From Myxococcales bacterium (GTDB lineage: Bacteria > Myxococcota_A > Polyangia > Polyangiales > Polyangiaceae), in assembly GCA_023248815.1 (NCBI GenBank), contig JAHFDV010000007.1:1-38478 (forward strand): DNA of 38,478 bases, given 5' to 3'. Positions 26,351 to 34,316 of the stretch are shown here, one piece after another. Position 1 is the stretch's first letter, and every line of letters begins with the position of its first letter. A model generated the notes under the pieces. That model ran no database searches, was not told the origin of the DNA, and saw nothing but the letters and a program-made list of their open reading frames with translations. A program made the translations under genes and the position numbers.

Positions 26351-27678
26351 TCCGCGCAACCTTTCTTCTCGTTCTCGTCGTGTTGCTCGTCGCCGCGGCG
26401 CGCTCGTTCCTTCCTGCCGACGCCGACACCTCGCTCATTGGTTCTGGCGCAGCGCTCGCTTTCGGATTCATCCTGCTCGCTTCGCTCCAAGCGGGCGCGA
26501 TCTTCGGCGGCATCAAGCTTCCGCAGCTGACCGGCTATCTCGTCCTCGGATTTCTCGCGGGGCCGTCGGTTCTCAATTTCGTCACGCATCGAATGGTCGA
26601 CGACATGCGCCTCGTCAACAACGTCGCCATCGGATTGATCGCGCTCTCCGCCGGAAGCGAGCTCAATTTTCGTCGCTTGAAACCCAAGCTGCGCGCGATC
26701 TTCTCAATCACCATCGCCGCGCTCCTCGTCGCCGTCGTCGTCATTGGCGGCGCCGTTCTGACGCTCGGTACGATGACGCACTTCTTGCCATTCCTCGAAG
26801 GCATGACCTTGTGGCAAAAGTCCGTGGTCGCGCTCACGATGGGCGTCGTCCTCTCCGCGCTCTCGCCCACAGTCGCCCTCGCGCTCATCGGCGAGACGGG
26901 AACCGCGGGACCCATCAGCGAGACCATCCTCGGCCTCGTCGTCTTCGCCGACCTCTTCATCGTCTTCGCTTTCGCCGGCGTTCACGCGCTCGGACAGGCC
27001 GCTTTCGCGACCGCGGGCGCCTCGGCAGGCGGCATGGCGACCGAAGTCGTGCTCCATATCTTCGTCTCACCTCTCGTCGGTCTCGCGCTCGGAGCCGTGC
27101 TCGCGATCTATGTGAAGCGCGTCAACGTGCGCGTCGCGCTCTTCGTCTTCGGCATCTGCTTCCTCGGCGCCGAAGCGGGAAAGCGCCTTCACCTCGATCC
27201 GCTCCTGATGTGTCTCTCGGCAGGGCTCTTCATCGAAAACCTCACCGACATCCACGGCGCGCGCCTCATCAAAGACATCGAAGCTGCTGCCGTTCCTGTT
27301 TTCGCGATCTTCTTCGCGGTCGCCGGCGCGGGGCTCGAGCTGCACGTCTTCACGGCGACGGTCGCCATCAGCTCCCTCATCCTCGTGCTCGTCCGCGCGT
27401 TCGGGATGATCGTCGGCAGCCAAATCGGAATGGCGATTGGCCAGGTCCCGCAGGCGCATCGAAAGACGATTCCCTATGGCTTGCTCTCGCAATCGGGTAT
27501 CGCGATCGGCCTCGCGCTTCTCGTGAAAAATCACTTTCCGGCATGGGGTGACGGCGCCAGCGCCTGCCTCCTTGGAGCGGTCATGATCAACGAGCTCGTC
27601 GGTCCCGTGCTGTTTCGTCGCGCGCTTCTCGCGAGCGGCGAAGCGGGACGCAAAGAAGTCGTCGCCGGGAGTCACTGA
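26347..27678 (+). CDS. CPA2-family cation:proton antiporter (second of tandem pair)
   Basis: GIKLPQLTGYLVLGFLAGPSVLNF N-terminal TM motif, LSPTVALALIGETGTAGPISETILGLVVFADLFIVFAFAG core helices; ATGA overlap with the first antiporter. Confidence 0.85.
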   Translation: MIRATFLLVLVVLLVAAARSFLPADADTSLIGSGAALAFGFILLASLQAGAIFGGIKLPQLTGYLVLGFLAGPSVLNFVTHRMVDDMRLVNNVAIGLIALSAGSELNFRRLKPKLRAIFSITIAALLVAVVVIGGAVLTLGTMTHFLPFLEGMTLWQKSVVALTMGVVLSALSPTVALALIGETGTAGPISETILGLVVFADLFIVFAFAGVHALGQAAFATAGASAGGMATEVVLHIFVSPLVGLALGAVLAIYVKRVNVRVALFVFGICFLGAEAGKRLHLDPLLMCLSAGLFIENLTDIHGARLIKDIEAAAVPVFAIFFAVAGAGLELHVFTATVAISSLILVLVRAFGMIVGSQIGMAIGQVPQAHRKTIPYGLLSQSGIAIGLALLVKNHFPAWGDGASACLLGAVMINELVGPVLFRRALLASGEAGRKEVVAGSH

Positions 27679-27712
27679 GAGCGTCGTCGCAGCGCGCTCA
27701 CTCCCTCGCGAG

Positions 27713-29086
27713 TCAGGGACAGGGCATCGCGAGACGCGCACGGCCCGTGATTGCGGTCACGACGCGGAGATAGTTCGCGTGAGGATAGACACCCGTCACT
27801 TCGATGCGATCGACCGCGCCGCGGAAGCACGCATCGCCCTGGCCGAACTCGAGTGAGTCCTTGAGCTGCGTTTTGAGGGCAACGAAGCGCTCCGTGAGGT
27901 TGAGGCGCATTGCTTTTCTTGCCTGATCGCGAATGCCGTCGCCGTCCGCCATCGCTTTCAACTTGAGAAGAAAGCTCTTCGTTTCGATCGTCGGCTCGAG
28001 ATCCGGAATCGTGAGCTCGTTGTCGACGAGCGTAGGGTGACCCGTGAGGAAGAGATCGCCGTCGAGATCTTCGTCGAAGCCGAACTTGTGCACGGGTCCA
28101 CGAATGCGGAGCTTGAGGACGAGCTGATCGTCCGAGGCGTACACCTCGGGCTCGGTCATGTAGAGCTTGTAGAATTCCTTCGAGAAGAAGTACTTCCCGT
28201 CCGTGAACGTCATGCTCATCGCCTTCGCGAGCTCGTCGTAGGTTGCGGCGATCGGAATCGTCACCGTGAAGGGGCCCGAGGGAATCGCGGCAACGTTGGA
28301 GAGGGGTGGCAACGTCGACGTGTCGTTCGCGGGAGAGCACGGGAGCGTCACTTGTGGCGCGACGATGAGCGCGAGATCTTTCTCGATGCCGTCGGCGAGA
28401 ACCGTCGGGCCGGCCTCGACGCCGAGAACACGAAGCTCAGCGCAGCCTTTCGCATCGCCCAAGGGAAACTCGTAGGGCTTCTTCACGCGCGCGTAGGCTT
28501 CGCCGATCAGTGGCTTCAAGTCCTGCGAAAATGCCTTCAATTGCGCGTCGATCTCTTTTGCGATCTTGGGCAACACGTCGGCCACGGCATCGGCGACCTT
28601 CACGCGACGATCCATCGACGTGACTTGGACGTCGGTGGACTGAAGCTTCACGAGGTAGTCCGAATTGACGACGGGCTCCGCGAGAACCTTCACGTCGATG
28701 AGAACGTTCATCGTGACGAGTGGCATGTCGAGCACGGCCGCAACGTGCGTGTCGAGAACGACGCGACCCTGCGAGAAGGAGACCGCGAAAGGATCGCGCG
28801 TCCACTCGTAGTTGCGGTCGCCGCGAACGAAGGGAAACGTACCTTTGCCCGTTTTGGGCACGACACCGTCGATGGACGATCGGAAGCTCGTTCCGGAGAC
28901 GGCTACGTGCGCGACGACACGCGTCGGTGCGGGATCCGGCAGGGGAGCCATCGCCGCTTTCGATGGGCGCGACGGATACACCGCGCCGAACCGAGTTCCG
29001 CACCCGAGCATCGTCACGAGCGTGATCGAGGCGAACGCCCTGGAAAGGTCGACGCTGCAGAAGGAGAAAGCCGAGCTGGTTTTCAT
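27713..29086 (-). CDS. DUF4403-like lipoprotein
   Basis: Lipobox-like TMLGCGTRF; lipid-binding-like beta-rich repeats resembling DUF4403 (KLQSTDVQVTSMDRRVKVADAVADVLPKIAKEIDAQL...; EVYASDDQLVLKLRIRG; PTLVDNELTIPDLEPTIETKSFLLKLKA). Confidence 0.68.
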   Translation of the reverse strand: MKTSSAFSFCSVDLSRAFASITLVTMLGCGTRFGAVYPSRPSKAAMAPLPDPAPTRVVAHVAVSGTSFRSSIDGVVPKTGKGTFPFVRGDRNYEWTRDPFAVSFSQGRVVLDTHVAAVLDMPLVTMNVLIDVKVLAEPVVNSDYLVKLQSTDVQVTSMDRRVKVADAVADVLPKIAKEIDAQLKAFSQDLKPLIGEAYARVKKPYEFPLGDAKGCAELRVLGVEAGPTVLADGIEKDLALIVAPQVTLPCSPANDTSTLPPLSNVAAIPSGPFTVTIPIAATYDELAKAMSMTFTDGKYFFSKEFYKLYMTEPEVYASDDQLVLKLRIRGPVHKFGFDEDLDGDLFLTGHPTLVDNELTIPDLEPTIETKSFLLKLKAMADGDGIRDQARKAMRLNLTERFVALKTQLKDSLEFGQGDACFRGAVDRIEVTGVYPHANYLRVVTAITGRARLAMPCP

Positions 29087-29802
29087 CTTTTGGAAACCTC
29101 TTTTCGCGAAAATTGGATGCAAAGGTTCTCGCCAGGCGTTCGTTGCGTGAGAAGTGGCGACCATCCGCGTCGGAGTCGTTCCTCGGACGTGGCGAGAAAT
29201 ACGCTCGGCTTGGAGCAGAGAAAGGCAAACGCCCGTTCGAGCGTCGGTGTTCCCGGTTGCGACTGAATTTCGATGCGATCGAGCGCGGGCGCTTCACCTT
29301 TGTCGGGTGTGACGCCGAGGCGTACTTCGCGCAGCCCCGTTTCATCGGCCGAAGGCATCACGTGAACGGCGCGCAGTCGCACGACGAATCGCGTTCGTTT
29401 GGCGGTGGCACGCACGACGAGATTGCGCGGAAGGTGCACGGCGATCCCTGCGGCGCCCTTGGCTCCCGAGACCGCAATTTGCTTCGGCGCCGCGCGCGTC
29501 GCGAGGGTCCACGTGAGCGGCTCTTCGACGATTCCGCTCGGGCCTTCGAAGCGCAACGTTGCATCGACGGCTCGAGGAGCCCCCGGGGCCGCGAGCGCGA
29601 AGAACAGGTCGGCGTCGGCGGGACCACGCTCATCCACTCCGAAGCTCACGTCCTCCGTCGCGATGACGAACTCGTTTCCGACATCGACGTGAACGAGCGT
29701 GAAGATCGGAAGTACGACGTTTGCTTCGGCGACTCGCTCACCCTGCACTGCGCCGAAAAAAGCGCACACGGATCCGATTGCCGCTCCGAGCCACGGCTTC
29801 AT
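29083..29802 (-). CDS. Secreted protein of unknown function
   Basis: Signal peptide-like MKPWLGAAIGSVCAFFGAVQGERVAEA; 4-bp overlaps with genes on both sides. Confidence 0.65.
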   Translation of the reverse strand: MKPWLGAAIGSVCAFFGAVQGERVAEANVVLPIFTLVHVDVGNEFVIATEDVSFGVDERGPADADLFFALAAPGAPRAVDATLRFEGPSGIVEEPLTWTLATRAAPKQIAVSGAKGAAGIAVHLPRNLVVRATAKRTRFVVRLRAVHVMPSADETGLREVRLGVTPDKGEAPALDRIEIQSQPGTPTLERAFAFLCSKPSVFLATSEERLRRGWSPLLTQRTPGENLCIQFSRKEVSKR

Positions 29803-31112
29803 GCGAGGGACCGCTCGAACGCCTCGGCGATGCGACTCGCGGAAGTCGTCGCCGACGTCTCCTCGAGCTCGCCGCGGAGAAGAATGCCGGAGGTCACGGG
29901 GTCGCGCAGCAGGGTCACGAGACGGGGATTCTTGAACCAGTCTTCGTCGAAGCGTTCCATCAATTGCGACTCGAAATCGAGCGCAAAAGGCGCGCCGACG
30001 AGCTTCTCACGTGCTTGGGTTCCAAGGGCGGAGCTCACGCGATAGAGAGCGCTCGTCTCTTCGCGCGAGGCCTCCGTGAACATGTGAAGAGCCTCGCCGA
30101 AGTGCGCGAGGAGAACGAGTGCGCGGTTTCGCAATTCGAAGAGGAGAGCGATGCCGAGCTCACGCGCTTGTTCGATCGCTGCATCGCTTCCGAGATCGAG
30201 CGTGCGCCGCAGGAAGGTCGCGCGCGCTGGGAGCATTCCGAAAACGGCGCCCATCGTCTTGCGCTCCAGATCAAAGGGAGAAATCTCGCTCGCGAACATC
30301 GTCGTCTTTGCCTGCGACACCGCGGCCTCGCCGAATTTCTCGAAGGCGCGCAAGAACGAAGCGCCGTTGCGCGCCTCATGGACGCGAAACGCCCCGCGAT
30401 CATTTCCGACGTGCGGAAAGAGGCCGCGCATCCAACGGCTGCTCAAGGCTTGTGGCCAACCCTGAGTCGCGCGTAGACCTTGCGCGAGATCCCGAGCGAC
30501 GAGATACGGATCGAACTCTTGGTCCTCTGCTTTCGCGCGCTTTTTCAAGAGCTCGCGTGCGAGAGACTCGGTCTTCTCGAGAAGCGTGTGCGCGAAGGCG
30601 CGGAGAGACGCATCGGCGACACGATGCCGCTCGACGACGGCCTCGATGCCGATTTGCTTCCACGCTTCGTTTCGGCCTTGCTCGATCTCCTGCGCTTGTC
30701 CCTCGAGTTGGACCGCGCGGTCGACGATGGCCTTTCCGATGTCTCTCCACGCGCGGAGAGGACGAACGAGCAGACGATGACTTGCCGAGGCGAGGGAATG
30801 CTCTTCGGCGCGATCACCCTCGCGGAGGATGAGCTTCTTTTCGAGAAGCGCTTCGCCGAGATCTTTCGTGCGCTCGAAGAGAACGCGCTCGACGGTGAGA
30901 TGGCTCACCCAATAGGCGAGGGCGTCACGAAGGGGCCGGTCGAGAATGCTCGGCTTGAGCTCGACGAGCGCCTGCACTGTTTTTCGCGAAGACGCGTGTC
31001 TCAGCGCCTCGAAGGGCGAGACGACGTCGTCGCCGTTTTCGATTTTTGCGAGCGCGTCGCGCCAAGAAAGGGCCACGCGACGCACGTCACGGTCGAGCGC
31101 GAAGAGCTCCAT
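29799..31112 (-). CDS. Uncharacterised alpha-helical protein, 438-aa class
   Basis: Start at MELFALDRDVRRVALSW, overlapping the miaE stop by one base; no recognisable catalytic motif. Confidence 0.7.
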   Translation of the reverse strand: MELFALDRDVRRVALSWRDALAKIENGDDVVSPFEALRHASSRKTVQALVELKPSILDRPLRDALAYWVSHLTVERVLFERTKDLGEALLEKKLILREGDRAEEHSLASASHRLLVRPLRAWRDIGKAIVDRAVQLEGQAQEIEQGRNEAWKQIGIEAVVERHRVADASLRAFAHTLLEKTESLARELLKKRAKAEDQEFDPYLVARDLAQGLRATQGWPQALSSRWMRGLFPHVGNDRGAFRVHEARNGASFLRAFEKFGEAAVSQAKTTMFASEISPFDLERKTMGAVFGMLPARATFLRRTLDLGSDAAIEQARELGIALLFELRNRALVLLAHFGEALHMFTEASREETSALYRVSSALGTQAREKLVGAPFALDFESQLMERFDEDWFKNPRLVTLLRDPVTSGILLRGELEETSATTSASRIAEAFERSLA

Positions 31113-31738
31113 CAGCCGTGCACCGTCGCGCGAGCTTTTTCCGTCGCGAGGCGCGCGACGATTTGTCCTTCGCGCTGGGCCAAGAGCTCGAGGCGACCTT
31201 CTACGAAAGCGCGGTCCGTCGCGACGAGCACGGCAAGGTCGACATAGACGCGGTAATGGCGCGCCTCGCATTCGAAAAGATCGCGGTAAAACTCGGCGAG
31301 CTCGCGATCTTCCGACCCGCTTTCTTCGAGCGCCGTCAAAAGGAGCTTGAAGCGTTCACACGAGCGCGCTTCGATGAGCGCGCCGACGAGCAGGCGATCC
31401 ACGAGGGGCGTTTGGCCTGGTGAAGGGAGGGACGCGATCGAGGACCGAAGCTCCTTCGCATAGAGGTCGATCTCGGGGGGCGCCAAGGCGATCTTGCGGT
31501 GCTGCAGAAAGGCGAGCACGCGCTCGAAGTGTTCGAGCTCTTCACGCGCGATCTCGGAGAGCGCACGAGCGATCTCCGGAATGAAGGCGAAGCGCGCCAC
31601 GAGCGACGTCGCACTCGAGGCGGCCTTGAGCTCGCAGTGCGCGTGATCGATGAGCACGCTATCCAAATCGCGGATGGCCTCGTTTGCCCACGCCGCGTCG
31701 GTTTTCACCTGAAGACAGAGCACGGCACTACTTATCAC
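31112..31738 (-). CDS. miaE: tRNA-(ms2io6A)-hydroxylase MiaE
   Basis: DHAHCELKAASSATSLVARF, AREELEHFERVL, ALIEARSCERFKLL, and FYRDLFECEARHYRVYVDLA di-iron helices. Confidence 0.93.
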   Translation of the reverse strand: MISSAVLCLQVKTDAAWANEAIRDLDSVLIDHAHCELKAASSATSLVARFAFIPEIARALSEIAREELEHFERVLAFLQHRKIALAPPEIDLYAKELRSSIASLPSPGQTPLVDRLLVGALIEARSCERFKLLLTALEESGSEDRELAEFYRDLFECEARHYRVYVDLAVLVATDRAFVEGRLELLAQREGQIVARLATEKARATVHG

Positions 31739-31740
31739 TT

Positions 31741-32244
31741 CTAGGGAGGCGGAGGGGCCGGAGAGCGCTTTCGGACACCCCAGAGAGCTCCTCCCGCAGT
31801 GATGGCTCCGAGAAGCCCAGGGGGGACGACGAGCACGACGACGACCGCAACGAGCGCGCTGCTCGAGAAGCCTGCACGAAGCGCGGTGGCTGCGACGAGC
31901 GAGGAAGGGAGAAGTGCCGCGAGTGCACCGGCGATCGCGGCGAGGCGCGCGCGTTCACGTGTCGTCATGCGCTCTTCGCGATACCGACCAGCGACGTAGC
32001 CGCCGAAGGCTCCCGAAATCGTAATCGCAAGGAGCTGCGCCGCGATCTCGAGGAACGAGGGCGCGGTGCCCAAGGAGGCGATGCGCGGGCGGGTGAAGGC
32101 TGCTGCGAGGGCCGCGCTGGGAATCCAGAGCGCGAAGATCAGGGCGAGCGTGAGCCCCGTCCACTGAACATCACGAAACAGCGTGCGCGGCTCGGGGGCC
32201 TCCGCATCGTTCGAGAGGACAGTCAGTCGGCGTTTCGCGGCCAC
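31741..32244 (-). CDS. Small multi-pass membrane protein
   Basis: Hydrophobic segments LTLALIFALWIPSAALAAAF, LLAITISGAFGGYVAGRY, ALVAVVVVLVVPPGLLGAITAGGALWG. Confidence 0.6.
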   Translation of the reverse strand: MAAKRRLTVLSNDAEAPEPRTLFRDVQWTGLTLALIFALWIPSAALAAAFTRPRIASLGTAPSFLEIAAQLLAITISGAFGGYVAGRYREERMTTRERARLAAIAGALAALLPSSLVAATALRAGFSSSALVAVVVVLVVPPGLLGAITAGGALWGVRKRSPAPPPP

Positions 32245-32356
32245 GAGACGAATGTAGCCGGGGTTTCCGAGGTTTTCTCAACGCATCGCCCGGTGAGGTC
32301 GTCTCGGCTCCAAGTTTTTGAGAACTCGCGAGGGTAAACCTGTAAGCTCCGCGCTC

Positions 32357-32746
32357 GTGACACGCGCCGTGCCGGTCATGTTTTTTGCGCTCTTCGCACT
32401 TTCGTGCGGCGGTAAAGGTGCATCCCGTTTCCGCGGCCACTGGCAAGGTGTCGAGGCGCAGGGCACCGTAAAGGGCGGAGATCCGCGGGCAGCCAACGAT
32501 TTTGCGACATCGATGGATCTCGTCGTTCGTTCGCGCGACCTCACGCTTTCCTATCGCACCAAGAATCTCGAGAAGGTCACGGTCTCTTCGGCCTATCGCG
32601 TCGTGCGCGACGAGGGCGACCGCATTTCTGTCGAAGCCGAGCTCGACAAGGGCGAAAACTCGCAGTTCGAGTTTCCGACGGAGAACTCGCTTCTTTGGAG
32701 CGCGACGGACACCAGCAAGATTCGCTTCGAGCGCGTTCTCGACTGA
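32357..32746 (+). CDS. Small lipoprotein of unknown function
   Basis: GTG start; MTRAVPVMFFALFALSCGGKG lipobox. Confidence 0.6.
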   Translation: MTRAVPVMFFALFALSCGGKGASRFRGHWQGVEAQGTVKGGDPRAANDFATSMDLVVRSRDLTLSYRTKNLEKVTVSSAYRVVRDEGDRISVEAELDKGENSQFEFPTENSLLWSATDTSKIRFERVLD

Positions 32747-32800
32747 GCTGCATCGAAAGAGAATTCTCGACCTTTCCCGCCGAACGAAAATAGGCGCGGG

Positions 32801-33316
32801 TTAGCGCGAGCTCCCATTCTCGGATCCGAGGCGGCGCGCCGGCGACGCATCTCGCCTGCGGACAGCAGAGTCTTCGTCGTCGAAGAAAGCGTTGTCGCCC
32901 GAATCGCTTTCGAAGCGATTCTTGTAAGGAACACCGGCAGGCGCGAGCGTGACGAACGACGCACGCGACTTGTCTTCCTTCAGCGTGCACGGGAACACGT
33001 ACTCGACGCCGCGGATGGCATCGGCGACGAAAAGGATGAGGAGGCCGCGAGGCATCGCTCCTCCGTCGAGATCGACGACGATGCCGCTCGCTGTAATCTC
33101 GCGCACGCGCACTTGGACGGACGATCCTTCTCCTGCGAGACGCGCGCGCTCGCCTCGCGCGTTCTCCACGCGATCTTCCTCCTCTTCGACGAACGAAAGC
33201 ATCTCGAGCATTTCGAGGAGCTCCTGTTGTTCACGTTGCGAGAGCGGTTCACCGAGCGAGGCATGGCGCGCCTTCAGCTCCCAGAAGCGGGTGAGAAAAT
33301 CGAGTTGAGCCAACAC
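32801..33316 (-). CDS. PilZ-like domain protein
   Basis: Helical N-terminus (LTRFWELKARHASLGEPLSQREQQELLEMLEML), then VQVRVREITASGIVVDLDGGAMPRG...VFPCTLKEDKSRASFVTLAPAG. The canonical RxxxR motif is weak; start uncertain (ORF extends to 33577). Confidence 0.45.
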   Translation of the reverse strand: MLAQLDFLTRFWELKARHASLGEPLSQREQQELLEMLEMLSFVEEEEDRVENARGERARLAGEGSSVQVRVREITASGIVVDLDGGAMPRGLLILFVADAIRGVEYVFPCTLKEDKSRASFVTLAPAGVPYKNRFESDSGDNAFFDDEDSAVRRRDASPARRLGSENGSSR

Positions 33317-33629
33317 GGGTCTGCCTTTCAAACGTTCAAAGCAATGGAAACCTTCCCGCCACCCGAGTCTTGGGTGCACGGGAGCGAATGCAGTGGGAAA
33401 GCCATTAGCGAGCAGAGGTCGTGCCAGGTCGCCCAAACCCGCCGAACCTCCCGAAATACGTGGGAAAAGATGCGAACGCACACAGTGGTGAAAGGCGTGG
33501 CAATCGTGCATGCGGGGACAAGGCTGACGTACCGCCTGAAATTCCGAGGGTCGCGGCGACGCGGGACTCGTTTCCAACGAGCTTCGCTTTTCTCTGGGTC
33601 ATCGGTGCCGCTCATTGGTAGGAAGAAGT

Positions 33630-34313
33630 GTGCGATTCCTTGCGCTGCTGACGCTCCCTTTGACGGTCGGCGCCCTCGCGCTCGGTTGCAGTGAGAAGCG
33701 CGTGTCGATGGCTCCCGGTCCTCGCGAATACGTTGCGTCGGACTACTCGGAAGTGCTCGAGCGTTGGACGCGCCAAGAAAGCCTCGTGTCGATCGAGCGT
33801 CTCGACGATCTCTTGACCGTCACCGCGACATACGAGTCGTGGGACTTTCGCTGGGCCTACGTCGTTCGTTACGCACGCGACTATCGCCTCACGGTCGATC
33901 AACGCCGCGCTCTCCTCGACACGACGCTGAACGATGCTCGCGGCTCACATCAATTTTACGTGGCGCTCTACGGCGGGTCGAATCCCCGCGCGACCGACAT
34001 CTCGAAGCCCAACAGCGCCTGGGTCGTCCGCCTCATCGACAATCTCGGAAACGAAACCGCGCCGTCGAAGATCGAACGCATCGCGCGTCCGGGAGCGCTC
34101 GAGCACACGTACTTTCCGTACACGTCGCCCTGGCGCCAAGCATTTCGCATCACGTTCCCGCGCTCGAATCCGAACGGGCCTTCGATCTCCGAGCAGTCTT
34201 CTTGGTTCGGATTGCGCTTCGCAGGTGCCGAAGGGAACAAAGAGCTGCGCTGGGAAGTCGAGCCCGCTACCGAGCGTGCTTCGATCGAACAGCGAGCGAT
34301 CTCGACTTTCTGA
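33630..34313 (+). CDS. Lipoprotein of unknown function
   Basis: GTG start with upstream GGAAGAAG; MRFLALLTLPLTVGALALGCSEK lipobox. Confidence 0.65.
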   Translation: MRFLALLTLPLTVGALALGCSEKRVSMAPGPREYVASDYSEVLERWTRQESLVSIERLDDLLTVTATYESWDFRWAYVVRYARDYRLTVDQRRALLDTTLNDARGSHQFYVALYGGSNPRATDISKPNSAWVVRLIDNLGNETAPSKIERIARPGALEHTYFPYTSPWRQAFRITFPRSNPNGPSISEQSSWFGLRFAGAEGNKELRWEVEPATERASIEQRAISTF

Positions 34314-34316
34314 CTC

